Below, in pieces: positions 40,444-50,279 of a stretch of 53,964 nt of DNA (the stretch's first letter is position 1; each line of letters opens with the position of its first letter). The stretch spans positions 1-53,964 of the forward strand of contig NZ_BRVS01000021.1 in the NCBI RefSeq assembly GCF_026011795.1, read 5' to 3'. Source of the stretch: Arthrobacter mangrovi (GTDB lineage Bacteria > Actinomycetota > Actinomycetes > Actinomycetales > Micrococcaceae). The position numbers and the translations under genes were made by a program. The notes beneath the pieces are model-generated. The model ran no database searches. It was not told the DNA's origin and saw only the letters and a program-made list of their open reading frames with translations.

Positions 40444-41373
40444 ATGCTCTACTCACAGACCACGCCGGAGCAGAAAAGGGCGGCACTGCGTGCCGCCTTG
40501 GGCTCCGGCACGATCCAGCAGTTCCCCGGGGCCTTCAATCCGCTCTCGGCCCGGCTGATCCAGGAGAAGGGGTTCGGCGGCGTCTATATTTCCGGCGCCG
40601 TGCTGGCCAATGACCTGGGCCTGCCGGACATCGGCCTGACCACCCTGACCGAAGTGGCCACCCGTGCCGGGCAGATCGCCCGGATGACGGACCTGCCCGC
40701 CCTGGTCGACGCCGACACCGGCTTCGGCGAACCCATGAACGTCGCGCGGACCATCCAGGAACTGGAAAACGCCGGCCTGGCCGGGTGCCACATCGAGGAC
40801 CAGTTCAACCCGAAGCGATGCGGCCACCTCGACGGCAAGAACGTCGTCGACCTCGACACGGCATCCAAGCGCATCCGCGCCGCCGCCGATGCCCGCCGCG
40901 ACCCGAACTTCCTTATCATGGCCCGCACGGACATCCGCGCCGTCGACGGCCTGGAAGCCGCCCAGGACCGGGCCCGTGCCCTGGTGGATGCCGGAGCCGA
41001 CGCGATCTTCCCGGAGGCCATGCGCACCCTCGAGGAGTTCCAGGCGATCCGCGACGCCGTGGACGTCCCGATCCTGGCCAACATGACCGAATTCGGCAAG
41101 AGCGACCTGTTCGGGGTGGACGAACTGGCCTCCGTCGGCGTGAACCTGGTCATCTATCCGGTGACGCTGCTGCGCATCGCGATGGGCGCGGCCGAACGGA
41201 CGCTGGAGACCATCAAGGCCAGCGGCAGCCAGGAAAAGGAGGTCGGCAACATGCTCACGCGTGCACGATTGTACGAATTGGTGGATTATGAGGCTTATAA
41301 CCACTTCGATACGTCTGTCTTCAACTTCCAGGTACCCGGACAGCACCAACCGCAGACGAAGGAGTCGCTATGA
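40444..41373 (+). CDS. prpB: 2-Methylisocitrate lyase
   Basis: PrpB cleaves 2-methylisocitrate to pyruvate and succinate. The 309-residue protein has the isocitrate-lyase-superfamily metal motif LVDADTGFG (D89, D91) and the catalytic KRCGH with C126. The short loop and overall length fit methylisocitrate lyase rather than isocitrate lyase. It starts at ATG 40444, immediately after the prpD stop, and overlaps prpC by four bases. Succinate made here is also a DctA-type metabolite, linking the two halves of the island. Confidence 0.96.
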   Translation: MLYSQTTPEQKRAALRAALGSGTIQQFPGAFNPLSARLIQEKGFGGVYISGAVLANDLGLPDIGLTTLTEVATRAGQIARMTDLPALVDADTGFGEPMNVARTIQELENAGLAGCHIEDQFNPKRCGHLDGKNVVDLDTASKRIRAAADARRDPNFLIMARTDIRAVDGLEAAQDRARALVDAGADAIFPEAMRTLEEFQAIRDAVDVPILANMTEFGKSDLFGVDELASVGVNLVIYPVTLLRIAMGAAERTLETIKASGSQEKEVGNMLTRARLYELVDYEAYNHFDTSVFNFQVPGQHQPQTKESL

Positions 41374-42512
41374 CTACCCAAGCAGCAACCGAACTCCCGG
41401 AGATCCACAAGGGTCTCGCCGGCGTCGTCGTTGATACCACGCGCATCTCCAAGGTGAATCCGGAAACCAATTCCCTGCTCTACCGCGGCTACCCGGTCCA
41501 GGACCTGGCGGCCCGGTGCAGCTTCGAAGAAGTGGCCTACCTGCTCTGGCACTCGGAGCTGCCCACCGCGGATGAGCTGGCGGAATTCACCGCGCACGAG
41601 CGGGCCGGCCGTGCCTTGGACCCGGTCGTGAAGTCCGTCATCGACACCCTGCCGCTGAGCGCGCATCCGATGGACGTCTGCCGGACCGCGGCCAGCGTCA
41701 TCGGCGCCCGGCACCCGCAGGCCGAGGATTCCTCGCCCGAAGCCAACCTGGCCAAGGCCAAGGACCTCTTCGCCGCCTTCCCGGCCGTGGTGGCGTACGA
41801 CCAGCGCCGCCGCCGCGGGCAGGACATCGTGGAGCCGCGGGAAGACCTGGGCTACTCGGCGAACTTCCTCTACATGACCTTCGGCGAGGAGGCTGCCCCG
41901 GACGTCGTCGACGCCTTCAACGTCTCGATGATCCTCTACGCCGAGCATTCATTCAACGCCTCCACATTCACCGCCCGGGTCATCACCTCGACGCTCGCCG
42001 ACCTCCACTCGGCCGTCACCGGGGCCATCGGCGCGCTCAAGGGCCCGCTGCACGGCGGCGCCAACGAGGCGGTCATGCACACCTTCGAGGAGATCGGCTG
42101 GGAGGGCCCGGACGTCACCGCGCGGGCCAAGGCCTGGCTGGACGACGCGCTGGCCAGCAAGAAGAAGATCATGGGCTTCGGCCACCGGGTCTACAAGAAG
42201 GGCGACTCGCGGGTCCCGACCATGAAGGCCGCGCTCGACAAGATGGTGGCGCACTACGACCGGCCGGACCTGGCGGAGCTGTACGCCGCGCTGGAGTCCG
42301 CCATGGCGGAGAAGAAGAACATCAAGCCCAACCTGGACTACCCCGCCGGGCCCGCCTACCACCTGATGGGCTTCGACACCCCGACGTTCACGCCGCTGTT
42401 CGTCTGCGCCCGGATCACCGGGTGGACCGCGCACATCATGGAGCAACTGGAGGCCAACTCCCTGATCCGTCCGCTGAGCGAATACAACGGGCCGGAGCAG
42501 CGGGCCCTGTAG
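41370..42512 (+). CDS. prpC: 2-Methylcitrate synthase
   Basis: PrpC condenses propionyl-CoA with oxaloacetate. The 380-residue citrate-synthase-family protein has the two catalytic His motifs (GALKGPLHGGANEAV and GFGHRVYKKGDSR) and the Asp motif NLDYPAGPAYHLMG. The operon context with prpB and prpD makes methylcitrate synthase far more likely than citrate synthase, though these enzymes usually retain some citrate synthase activity. The ATG at 41370 overlaps prpB (ATGA). It converges with a Nudix gene 18 bases away, with no clear terminator between. Confidence 0.93.
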   Translation: MTTQAATELPEIHKGLAGVVVDTTRISKVNPETNSLLYRGYPVQDLAARCSFEEVAYLLWHSELPTADELAEFTAHERAGRALDPVVKSVIDTLPLSAHPMDVCRTAASVIGARHPQAEDSSPEANLAKAKDLFAAFPAVVAYDQRRRRGQDIVEPREDLGYSANFLYMTFGEEAAPDVVDAFNVSMILYAEHSFNASTFTARVITSTLADLHSAVTGAIGALKGPLHGGANEAVMHTFEEIGWEGPDVTARAKAWLDDALASKKKIMGFGHRVYKKGDSRVPTMKAALDKMVAHYDRPDLAELYAALESAMAEKKNIKPNLDYPAGPAYHLMGFDTPTFTPLFVCARITGWTAHIMEQLEANSLIRPLSEYNGPEQRAL

Positions 42513-42530
42513 CCGGCCGCTCCCCGACCG

Positions 42531-43007
42531 TCAGAGCGGAACCGCGGCCCGGACCGTCGCGTTGTCCTCATTGAGGATGATGCGCAGGTTCGGGCCGTGC
42601 CCGTCCAGCGCCAGCGGCAACCAGGTGCCGGCGTCATGCCACATCAGTTCAAGCGGCAGCCGCTCTACGTCATACCATTCGGGGGCGATCTCGTCCGACT
42701 CCGCCGGCTCCCCTTCCCAGCTGCGCGTGACGTATAGCAGAGTGTCCATGTTCAGTTCGGGCCGGTACGGAAAATCAAAGAAGATCCTGCCGGCCGGGAC
42801 CAGCGCCTCCGGCCGGACTATGACCCCGGTCTCTTCCAGGACCTCGCGGCAGACGGCCTCCATCGGCCCTTCGCCGGGCTCGAGCTTGCCGCCCACGCCA
42901 ACCACCTTGCCGGTGCCGAAGCCCGACTTCTTGTGCCCGAGCAGCACCGAGCGCACCCCGTCCCGTTCGCGCAGCAGGAAACACAGGACGACGTTGAGCG
43001 GCTTCAT
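42531..43007 (-). CDS. Nudix hydrolase, 8-oxo-dGTP-diphosphatase-like
   Basis: This 158-residue protein has a complete Nudix box, GGKLEPGEGPMEAVCREVLEETGV (about 39-62), with all catalytic Glu and Arg residues. The flanking pattern LLGHKKSGFGTGKVVGVGGK resembles eukaryotic MTH1-type 8-oxo-dGTP diphosphatases, so oxidised nucleotide sanitation is plausible. The ATG at 43007 is the start, with no strong ribosome site visible. It stands between the propionate island and xerD and seems to be its own unit. Substrate is inferred. Confidence 0.88.
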   Translation of the reverse strand: MKPLNVVLCFLLRERDGVRSVLLGHKKSGFGTGKVVGVGGKLEPGEGPMEAVCREVLEETGVIVRPEALVPAGRIFFDFPYRPELNMDTLLYVTRSWEGEPAESDEIAPEWYDVERLPLELMWHDAGTWLPLALDGHGPNLRIILNEDNATVRAAVPL

Positions 43008-43066
43008 GGCACCGAGTCTAGCCGCGCTCCCCGCAAGCGTGTTCCCGCCGTAAATCCGCGCTGCCG

Positions 43067-44044
43067 CTAGCCGAGGGCCCGCGGATGCGCCGCGGCGTAG
43101 ACCTCGCGCAGGGTATCGGCCGTCACCAGGGTGTAGACCTGGGTCGTGGTGACCGAGGCATGGCCCAGCAGCTCCTGGACCACGCGGACATCGGCGCCGC
43201 CCTCCAGCAGGTGCGTGGCGAAGGAATGCCGCAGGGTGTGCGGCGAAACGTCGCGGTCGATCCCGGCCTTCTCGGCGGCGGTCTTCAGGATCGTCCAGGC
43301 GCTCTGGCGGCTCAGCCGTCCGCCGCGCGCATTCAGGAACAGGGCCGGGGTGCCGCGGCCCTTGGACGCCAGCAGCGGGCGGGCGCGCACCAGGTAGTCG
43401 TCGACGGCCTTCGCGCCGTAGGACCCGAGCGGCACCACGCGCTCCTTGGAGCCCTTTCCGAAAAGGCGTACGACGGCGGTGCCTTCCTCCGCGTCGATCG
43501 CGGCGACGTCGTCCACGTCCAGTCCGACCGCCTCGCTGATCCGCGCGCCCGTGGAGTAGAGGAACTCGAGCAGCGCCCGGTCCCGCTGGCCGGTGGCGGA
43601 CTCAGTGTTGACGGACTCGAGGATCCGGGTCACTTCATCCACCGTGATCGCCTTCGGAAGCCGCTTCCCCGGCATCGGCGGATGCACGTCCGCCGCGGGA
43701 TCGCCGGCGGTGATGCCTTCGAGCACCCAGAACTTGTGCAGGCCCCGCACCGCGACGATGGTCCGCGCCGCCGACCGCACGCTCAGCGCCGAGGCCCCGT
43801 CCGAACCATCGGACAGGGCCTGGGCGAAAGCCGTCACGTCGTGCCGGGTCACCTGCTCCGGCGCCTCGATCTGCCGCTGCGCCAGGAACTGCAGGTACCG
43901 CCGCAGGTCGCGCCGGTACGCCGCCAGCGTGTTGGCGGCGAGGCCTCGTTCAACGGCCATGTGCTGCAGATAGCCGGCCACGGCGCGGCCAGCGGCGGTG
44001 GCGCTGAATTCGTCGGCGGCAGCGGCCGGCGCGATGGCAGCCAT
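43067..44044 (-). CDS. xerD: Tyrosine recombinase XerD
   Basis: XerD resolves chromosome dimers at dif with XerC. The 325-residue protein has the N-terminal SAM-like DNA-binding domain (about 22-115) and a catalytic domain with the R-K-H-R-H-Y set: STGARISEA (Arg), [17 protein letters not shown] (His, Arg) and [12 protein letters not shown] (His, nucleophile Tyr). I start it at ATG 44044, four bases after the ADP-ribose pyrophosphatase gene stop; the longer open frame overlaps that gene. The order pyrG-Nudix-xerD matches Rv1699-Rv1701, which supports XerD rather than a phage integrase. Confidence 0.94.
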   Translation of the reverse strand: MAAIAPAAAADEFSATAAGRAVAGYLQHMAVERGLAANTLAAYRRDLRRYLQFLAQRQIEAPEQVTRHDVTAFAQALSDGSDGASALSVRSAARTIVAVRGLHKFWVLEGITAGDPAADVHPPMPGKRLPKAITVDEVTRILESVNTESATGQRDRALLEFLYSTGARISEAVGLDVDDVAAIDAEEGTAVVRLFGKGSKERVVPLGSYGAKAVDDYLVRARPLLASKGRGTPALFLNARGGRLSRQSAWTILKTAAEKAGIDRDVSPHTLRHSFATHLLEGGADVRVVQELLGHASVTTTQVYTLVTADTLREVYAAAHPRALG

Positions 44045-44048
44045 TGGT

Positions 44049-44726
44049 TCAGCGGTCGGCGTCCGCGCGGACGGGCAACTCGTTCCGCTGGCTCGGATGC
44101 TCCGGCCAAGGCGCATCCGCGGGACGCAGCCCGGTGAACCCGGTGCGTGCGGCCTGGGCAGCGGCCAGGATGCCGGCCACCGCCGAGGGGTTATGCAGCC
44201 GGCCCGACAGGATCGCCGCGACGGCTTCCTCCAGATCGACCCAGAGATGCTCGATCTCCGCCTCTTCTTCCGTGCGGATATGCCGTTCGTCTTCGGGGAC
44301 GTCGGCCAAGTCCCGCGCCAGATAGATCCGGATCGCTTCGCTGGAGGAGCCCGGCGAGTTGAAGAAGTCCACCAGCACGTCCCAGCGGGCAGCCGTCAGG
44401 TCGGCTTCTTCCGCCAGTTCCCGTGCCGCCGCCGCGACGAAGTCTTCGCCCTCGACGTCCAGCAAGCCGGCCGGGACCTCCCACAGGGACATCCTGGCCG
44501 GCTGGCGGTACTGCTTAAGGAGCAGGACGCGGTCCTGGTCGTCCAAAGCCACAATGGCGACCGCCCCCGGATGGGCGATGTAGTCGCGGACCAGCGCGTC
44601 GCCGTCGTCCCCGGACAGGGTGAAGGTATCGCTGACGACGTTCCAGATCCGCCCCTCGTAGAGCGTCTCCGACGAGATGACCCGGCGCGGGTCGTGCTCG
44701 TCGGCGAACCCCTGGCCCGCAACCAT
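44049..44726 (-). CDS. Nudix ADP-ribose pyrophosphatase
   Basis: This 225-residue protein is expected to hydrolyse ADP-ribose to AMP and ribose 5-phosphate. The N-terminal [33 protein letters not shown] and Nudix box [24 protein letters not shown] match the Rv1700 type. The usual G of REUxEExGU is replaced by D (EEADL), and the spacing between the box Gly and Glu is one residue longer, as in related actinobacterial enzymes I recall. The ATG at 44726 lies one base after the pyrG stop, so cotranslation is likely. Confidence 0.9.
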   Translation of the reverse strand: MVAGQGFADEHDPRRVISSETLYEGRIWNVVSDTFTLSGDDGDALVRDYIAHPGAVAIVALDDQDRVLLLKQYRQPARMSLWEVPAGLLDVEGEDFVAAAARELAEEADLTAARWDVLVDFFNSPGSSSEAIRIYLARDLADVPEDERHIRTEEEAEIEHLWVDLEEAVAAILSGRLHNPSAVAGILAAAQAARTGFTGLRPADAPWPEHPSQRNELPVRADADR

Positions 44727-44727
44727 G

Positions 44728-46425
44728 CTAGGCTCCGGCCTTTTTGCCGTTGTTCAGGGCGGCCGCTACCAGTCCGGCGAAGAGCGGATGGGGCCGCGTC
44801 GGCCGGGAGCTCAGCTCCGGGTGCGCCTGCGTGGAGACGTAGTAGGGGTGGACCTTGCGCGGCAGCTCGACGAACTCAACGAGCTTGCCGTCCGGCGAGG
44901 TGCCGGAGAAGACCAGGCCGGCCGCCTCGAGTTCGGGACGGTACTTGTTGTTGACCTCGTAGCGGTGCCGGTGCCGTTCGGCGACCTTGGTGGCGCCGTA
45001 GGTTTCGGCCACGACCGAGCCGCCCTTGAGCGCGGCGTCGTAGAGTCCCAGGCGCATGGTGCCGCCCAGGTCGCCCTTGCCCTCGACGATGTCCAGCTGC
45101 TCTTCCATCGTCGCGATGACGGGGTACTTGGTGTCCGGGTCGAACTCGGTGGACGAAGCGCCTTCCAGCCCGACGACGTTGCGGGCGTACTCCATCACCA
45201 TGGACTGCAGGCCCAGGCAGAGGCCCAGGGTCGGCAGCTTCTTCTCGCGGGCGTACTTCAGGGCCCCGAGCTTGCCTTCGAGGCCGCGGATGCCGAAGCC
45301 ACCGGGCACGCAGACCGCGTGCACGCCTGCCAGCGAGCGGGCTGCACCCTCTTCGGTGGCGCAGTCATCGGACGGGACCCAACGGATGCGCACCTTGGTC
45401 TGGTTGGCGAAACCGCCGGCCCGCAGGGCCTCCGTCACGGAGAGGTAGGCGTCCGGGAGGTCGATGTACTTGCCGACCAGGGCGATCTCGATCTCGTGCT
45501 TGGGGTTGTGGACGGCGTCGAGCAGCCGGTCCCACTTCGACCAGTTGACATCCTTGAACTTCAGGTCCAGGTGCTGCACGATGTACGCGTCCAGCATCTG
45601 GGCGTGCAGGGTCTTCGGTATGTCGTAGATGCTCGGGGCGTCCGGGCAGCTGATCACGGCGTCCGGGTCCACGTCGCACATGCGGCCGATCTTGTCGCGC
45701 ATGGCGGCCGGGATCTCCCGGTCAGAGCGGATGACGATCGCGTCCGGCTGGATGCCGATGGACCGCAGGGCGGCCACGGAGTGCTGGGTCGGCTTGGTCT
45801 TCAGCTCCTGCGACGGGCCGATGTAGGGCACCAGGGAGACATGCAGGAAAAAGACGTTGTTGCGCCCCACGTCCTGGCGGACCTGGCGCGCCGCCTCGAG
45901 GAAGGGCTGGGACTCGATATCCCCGACCGTGCCGCCGATCTCCGTGATGATCACGTCCGGGGTCTTCTTGGCCTCGGCGGGGAGGCGCATCCGGCGCTTG
46001 ATCTCGTCCGTGATGTGGGGAATGACCTGGACCGTGTCGCCGAGGTATTCGCCGCGGCGTTCCTTGGCGATCACGGTCGAGTACACCTGGCCGGTGGTCA
46101 CGTTGGCCATGCCGTCGAGGTTCTCGTCCAGGAACCGCTCGTAGTGCCCGATATCCAGGTCCGTCTCCGCACCGTCGTCGGTCACGAAGACCTCGCCGTG
46201 CTGGAACGGATTCATCGTGCCCGGATCCACGTTCAGGTAGGGATCGAGCTTTTGCATGGTCACTGAAAGGCCACGCGCCCGGAGCAGGTGACCGAGGCTC
46301 GACGCCGTCAGACCCTTCCCGAGAGAAGACGCCACACCGCCGGTGACGAAAATATGCTTGGTCGTCTTGGACGACTTGGAAAACCGGGAATTCGTTCGCT
46401 GCACCACGGAATTCGAGCCTATCAC
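44728..46425 (-). CDS. pyrG: CTP synthase
   Basis: PyrG makes CTP from UTP, ATP and glutamine. The 565-residue protein has an N-terminal synthetase domain with [17 protein letters not shown] and a C-terminal class I glutamine amidotransferase domain with the Cys nucleophile in [16 protein letters not shown], and a HPEL motif near the end. The GTG at 46425 overlaps the recN stop as GTGA, supporting this start; an in-frame GTG GTG seven codons later is an alternative. Length is normal. Part of the tlyA-nadK-recN-pyrG-Nudix-xerD run. Confidence 0.97.
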   Translation of the reverse strand: MIGSNSVVQRTNSRFSKSSKTTKHIFVTGGVASSLGKGLTASSLGHLLRARGLSVTMQKLDPYLNVDPGTMNPFQHGEVFVTDDGAETDLDIGHYERFLDENLDGMANVTTGQVYSTVIAKERRGEYLGDTVQVIPHITDEIKRRMRLPAEAKKTPDVIITEIGGTVGDIESQPFLEAARQVRQDVGRNNVFFLHVSLVPYIGPSQELKTKPTQHSVAALRSIGIQPDAIVIRSDREIPAAMRDKIGRMCDVDPDAVISCPDAPSIYDIPKTLHAQMLDAYIVQHLDLKFKDVNWSKWDRLLDAVHNPKHEIEIALVGKYIDLPDAYLSVTEALRAGGFANQTKVRIRWVPSDDCATEEGAARSLAGVHAVCVPGGFGIRGLEGKLGALKYAREKKLPTLGLCLGLQSMVMEYARNVVGLEGASSTEFDPDTKYPVIATMEEQLDIVEGKGDLGGTMRLGLYDAALKGGSVVAETYGATKVAERHRHRYEVNNKYRPELEAAGLVFSGTSPDGKLVEFVELPRKVHPYYVSTQAHPELSSRPTRPHPLFAGLVAAALNNGKKAGA

Positions 46426-48161
46426 CTTTCCTGCGGCTTGGCCGCGTCGATCAGTTCCTGCGCGTGCGCCCGGGCCAGCTCGGATTCTTCCTGGCCCGCC
46501 AGCATGCGCGCCAGCTCGGTAACGCGCTCCTCATCGGTGAGCAGACGCACATCGCTGGCGGTCACGCCGTCGTCCTTGGCCGTGGCCTTGGTCGAGGACT
46601 TGGTCGAGGACTTGAAGACCCGGATGTGGTGGTCAGCGAACGCCGCCACCTGGGGCAGGTGCGTCACGACGATCACCTGCACGTAGCGGGCCAGCATGGC
46701 CAGCCTCCTGCCGATTTCGACGGCGGCCTTGCCGCCGACGCCGGAGTCCACCTCGTCGAACACGAACGTCGGCACCGGGTCCACGGCTGCCAGCACCACC
46801 TCGATGGCCAGCATGACGCGCGAGAGTTCGCCGCCGGAAGCGCCCTTGCCCAGGGGCCGGGCGGGCGCGCCGGGATGCGGTTTGAGCAGGAAGGCGATGT
46901 TGTCCGCGCCGTGCGGACCGAGCTCGCCCGCCGGCTCGACGTCGATCTGCAGCTTGGCGTCCGGCATGGCCAGCGCGGCGAGTTCCTGGCCGACCTTCTT
47001 GGCCAGATCGGCGGCGGCCTTGGCACGCACCGCCGTGATGCTGCCGGACAGCGACGCCAGCTCCGCGTCCAGTGTGGCCAGCTCGGACTCCAGCGCCTCG
47101 ATCCGGCTGGAGTCGTCGGTGAGTTCGTCCAGCCGTGCGCGGGAGACCGCGGCCCATTCGAGGACCTCGTCGATGGAGGGCGCGTATTTGCGCACGAGGA
47201 CGGCAAGCTCGCCTCGGCGGGCCTCCAGCTCCGCGAGCCGTTCCGGGCCCTCGCTGTCCAGCGAGGCGCCATAGCTGGCAAGCTCCGTGGCCACGTCCGC
47301 GATGATGTAGCCGACCTCGGCCAGCCGTCCCGCGGCCTTGCCGAGCTCCGGGTCTTCCTCCTGGACCTGCTCCAGCGTCCGCTTGGCGGTGTCCACCAGC
47401 GACGTCGCGTCCCCGGTTTCCGTGAATTCCTCGGAGACCAGCGCCTGGTGCGCCAGCAGGGCCGCCGCGCGCAGCTGTTCAACGTTGGCGAGCTTGGTAG
47501 CCTCGGCCTTGAGCAGCTCGTCCTCGCCAGGCTGCGGGTCAACCCCGTCGATCTCCTCCAGCGCCAGCTGCAGCCCCTCGGCCTCGCGGAGCCGCTCCCG
47601 GGCTTCGCTGCGAAGCGTCTGCAGCTCCCCCGAGGCCTCGCGCCAGCGTCCGTACGCCGTTCGGTAGGCCGCCAGGGGTTTGGCGAGCTTGGACCCGGCG
47701 AACTTGTCCAGGGCCTCGCGCTGGGCGCTTTGGCTCCTGAGCCGCAGCTGGTCCGACTGTCCGTGGACCGCCACGAGCTGCCCGCCGATTTCCGCGAGCG
47801 TGCCGACCGGGGCGGTCCGGCCGCCTACGTGGGCCCTGCTGCGGCCGTCCGCGTTGACGGTGCGGACAAGCATCAGTTCCGCGTCGCCGTCGTACTCCTC
47901 GATGGATGCCCCGGCCTCCGCCGCCCGAGCCAGCGCGGGGCTGTCCGGGGCCAAGCGGAGCACAGCCTCAGCGACCGCGGACCGGGCGCCCGTGCGGACC
48001 GCTCCGGCGTCCGCCCGGGCACCCAGGAGCATGCCCAGCGCGGTCACGACCATTGTCTTGCCGGCGCCGGTCTCGCCGGTAACCACCGAGAGCCCCTTGC
48101 CCAGCGGCAGCGTGGCGTCGGTGATGACGCCCAGGTTGCTGATGCGGATTTCTTCGATCAC
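46422..48161 (-). CDS. recN: DNA repair protein RecN
   Basis: RecN is an SMC-like ATPase that acts in double-strand break repair. The 579-residue protein has Walker [10 protein letters not shown] near the N-terminus, a long coiled-coil middle, the ABC signature [14 protein letters not shown] and Walker [13 protein letters not shown]. The GTG at 48161 ([13 protein letters not shown]) is chosen because it overlaps the nadK stop by four bases (GTGA) and matches the family's opening; the open frame upstream is inside nadK. No SOS box precedes it, as it is internal to the operon. Confidence 0.96.
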   Translation of the reverse strand: MIEEIRISNLGVITDATLPLGKGLSVVTGETGAGKTMVVTALGMLLGARADAGAVRTGARSAVAEAVLRLAPDSPALARAAEAGASIEEYDGDAELMLVRTVNADGRSRAHVGGRTAPVGTLAEIGGQLVAVHGQSDQLRLRSQSAQREALDKFAGSKLAKPLAAYRTAYGRWREASGELQTLRSEARERLREAEGLQLALEEIDGVDPQPGEDELLKAEATKLANVEQLRAAALLAHQALVSEEFTETGDATSLVDTAKRTLEQVQEEDPELGKAAGRLAEVGYIIADVATELASYGASLDSEGPERLAELEARRGELAVLVRKYAPSIDEVLEWAAVSRARLDELTDDSSRIEALESELATLDAELASLSGSITAVRAKAAADLAKKVGQELAALAMPDAKLQIDVEPAGELGPHGADNIAFLLKPHPGAPARPLGKGASGGELSRVMLAIEVVLAAVDPVPTFVFDEVDSGVGGKAAVEIGRRLAMLARYVQVIVVTHLPQVAAFADHHIRVFKSSTKSSTKATAKDDGVTASDVRLLTDEERVTELARMLAGQEESELARAHAQELIDAAKPQER

Positions 48162-49153
48162 GGCCTGGCCTCCCCTTCCGGCACGATGTGGTGCGGCTCG
48201 ACTGTCCTGACGGTCGGCAGTGAGGCGGTGGCCGGTTGCTCTTCGTCGGCCCGGACCGGCCCGCGCCAGCCCTGCGTCGGCAATTCGAATTTGCGCACCA
48301 GCCGCTCGGAGAACGGCGTCCGGCTGGTCCTCGCCAGGCGGACCGGCTTGTCCGAGCGGGTCACTTCGACGCGGGACCCCGGCGGCAGTTCGAGGCTCCG
48401 GCGGCCGTCGCACCACAGCACCCCGTTGGCGTCCGTGCGGTTCAGGACCTCCACCGCCATGATCGAATCCGGTGCCACCACCAGCGGTTTGGCGAACAGG
48501 GCGTGCGCACTGATCGGAACCATGAGCAGCGCGGCGACTTCCGGCCAGACCACGGGCCCGCCGGCCGAAAAGCCGTAGGCCGTGGAGCCCGTCGGCGTCG
48601 CCATCACCACGCCGTCACAGCCGAACGTGCTGATGGGCCGGGCGTCCACTTCGACGACCACCTCGATCATCCGCTGCCGGTCGGCCTTCTCCACCGTCGC
48701 CTCGTTCAGTGCCCACGTGTGGCCGATCTTCCGTTTGTCCAGCCAGACCTGCACGTCAATGGTCATCCGCTCTTCGACCGTGTACTCGCGCCGCACCACC
48801 CAGTGGACGGTCTGCGCCAGGTCGGCACGCTCGCTCTCGGCCAGGAACCCCACATGGCCCAGGTTGACGCCCAGCAGCGGGACGTCGGACTCGCGGACCA
48901 GTTCGGCGGAGCGCAGGATCGTTCCGTCACCGCCCAGCACCATGCCCAGATCGATCTCGTCCAGGCCCACGTCCTCGCCGAGGATCTCGACCGGTGCGGC
49001 CAGCTCGCCATAGACCTGGCGGCAGTGCTCGGCGTCCGCGCGCCGCAGCACGGGCACCAGGCCGGAGGAATGCAGCTGCGCACAAGTCTCCTGGGAAGCA
49101 GCCATGGCGTCCTTGCGGCCGGTATGTGCCAGGACCAGTATCTTCCTGCTCAT
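48158..49153 (-). CDS. nadK: NAD kinase
   Basis: NadK phosphorylates NAD to NADP. The 331-residue protein has the diphosphate-binding GGDGTILRSAE (about 73-83), NEATVEKA and the GCDGVVMATPTGSTAYGFSAGGPVV motif. The C-terminal ~30 residues are an Ala/Glu/Pro extension. The ATG at 49153 overlaps the tlyA stop by four bases (ATGA), and its own stop overlaps recN, so this gene is coupled on both sides. The order tlyA-nadK-recN matches mycobacteria. Confidence 0.96.
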   Translation of the reverse strand: MSRKILVLAHTGRKDAMAASQETCAQLHSSGLVPVLRRADAEHCRQVYGELAAPVEILGEDVGLDEIDLGMVLGGDGTILRSAELVRESDVPLLGVNLGHVGFLAESERADLAQTVHWVVRREYTVEERMTIDVQVWLDKRKIGHTWALNEATVEKADRQRMIEVVVEVDARPISTFGCDGVVMATPTGSTAYGFSAGGPVVWPEVAALLMVPISAHALFAKPLVVAPDSIMAVEVLNRTDANGVLWCDGRRSLELPPGSRVEVTRSDKPVRLARTSRTPFSERLVRKFELPTQGWRGPVRADEEQPATASLPTVRTVEPHHIVPEGEARP

Positions 49154-50001
49154 GCTGTCTCTCCCGATTGTTGGTGCGGTGGTTCCTGCCTGGCGGCCGG
49201 ATAGAGGGCCAGTGCCCTTCCGACGGCCGTCTCAAGCTCATCTCCGATCCTAGGCTCCCGCACTGACAGGGGAACCTTGATCCACAGGAAGAACTCGACG
49301 TTCCCGTCCTGGCCGGGCAGCGGACTCCGTGCTATGCCTTCGATCTCGAGCCCCTCGGCCAGGGCGGAGCGCAGCACCTGCCCCACGGCGCGGCGGCGTT
49401 CGTCCTCGGAAGCAACGACGCCGGTGCTCGCCAAGGCTTCGCGTCCCACCTCGAATTGCGGCTTGACCATCAGGAGCATATCGCCGCCGGGAACGGTGGC
49501 CCGGCTCAGCGGCTGCATCACCAGGGTCAGCGAGATGAAGGACAGATCCGCCACGGTCAGGGCCGCCGGCCCGCCGATCTCCGCGGGATCCAGGTAGCGG
49601 ACATTCAGTCCCTCGAACACCTGGACGCGGTCATCGTCGCGAAGCCGCTGGACCATCTGGCCGTGGCCGACGTCCACCGCTGCAACTTCGCGGGCACCGG
49701 CGCGCAGCAGCACATCGGTAAAGCCGCCGGTGGAGGCGCCGGCATCGAGGCAGCGCAGGCCGGACGGGGAAACCGCAGGGAAGGCCTGCAGCGCCCCCGC
49801 CAGTTTGTGTCCGGCACGGCTGACGTAGTCCGGACCGGACCCTGCGTCCACGGTAAGCACGTCAGCCGGCGCCACTGAGGTGGACGCCTTGTTGAGGATG
49901 GCACCGTCGCGGCTGACCCGCCCGCCGGCGATCAGTTTGGCGGCGTGGGTGCGCGACCGCGCCAGCCCCCGCGCCACAAGTTCCTGGTCAAGTCGGGACA
50001 T
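49150..50001 (-). CDS. tlyA: TlyA-family rRNA 2'-O-methyltransferase
   Basis: TlyA methylates 16S and 23S rRNA riboses in mycobacteria and affects capreomycin sensitivity. The 283-residue protein has an N-terminal S4 domain (about 1-60, MSRLDQELVARGLARSRTHAAKLIAGGRV) and an RrmJ-like methyltransferase domain with SAM motif DAGASTGGFTDVLL, and catalytic K-D-K-E candidates in GHKLAG, VADLSFISL, VKPQFEVG and VEFFLWIK. The ATG at 50001 lies six bases after the small upstream gene. Whether it acts on both subunits or only one is not readable from sequence. Confidence 0.94.
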   Translation of the reverse strand: MSRLDQELVARGLARSRTHAAKLIAGGRVSRDGAILNKASTSVAPADVLTVDAGSGPDYVSRAGHKLAGALQAFPAVSPSGLRCLDAGASTGGFTDVLLRAGAREVAAVDVGHGQMVQRLRDDDRVQVFEGLNVRYLDPAEIGGPAALTVADLSFISLTLVMQPLSRATVPGGDMLLMVKPQFEVGREALASTGVVASEDERRRAVGQVLRSALAEGLEIEGIARSPLPGQDGNVEFFLWIKVPLSVREPRIGDELETAVGRALALYPAARQEPPHQQSGETA

Positions 50002-50007
50002 ACGGAA

Positions 50008-50229
50008 TCAGTCGGCTCCGGCTTCCAGGTCGGCCAGGAGTTCGTCGTGGATGCGCTCGAACACCGCTGCCTGTCCAGCCACCGGGACGTCCGGCAGCTG
50101 CGGCAGCACGGAGATGATCGCATCGACGTCGTCGTCCGCCGTCGTCCCCATCGCCCGCGGCCAGTGGACCACTGCCTGCTCCCGGTCGGCATTCCCGCCT
50201 TTCTCCGGGCCGGTTTGATGCTGGTCCAT
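50008..50229 (-). CDS. Small acidic protein of unknown function
   Basis: I do not recognise a characterised family. The 73-residue protein begins MDQHQTGPEKGGNADREQ and has a conserved-looking C-terminal segment DDVDAIISVLPQLPDVPVAGQAAVFERIHDELLADL, probably two helices, with a net negative charge. M. tuberculosis has a small gene (Rv1693) in the same place between the HAD phosphatase and tlyA genes, which supports it as real. The ATG at 50229 is preferred; a GTG seven codons upstream overlaps the GAGGAG and is less likely. It sits in the same run as tlyA, only six bases ahead. Confidence 0.75.
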   Translation of the reverse strand: MDQHQTGPEKGGNADREQAVVHWPRAMGTTADDDVDAIISVLPQLPDVPVAGQAAVFERIHDELLADLEAGAD

Positions 50230-50279
50230 GGTTGTGCGGGAACTCCTCACGTGGATCGATGAGTGGCGGTCTGCTTCGT

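Noticed and set aside
43067-44044. XerD gene as a phage or island integrase next to the carbon-use island
   Set aside because: Its place beside pyrG and the ADP-ribose pyrophosphatase gene matches chromosomal xerD, and no attachment repeats or phage genes are present.
46464-48578. 704-codon plus-strand frame opposite recN and nadK
   Set aside because: Its sequence is a composition shadow of two clear genes, with Arg/Gly/Gln-rich text and no start signal.
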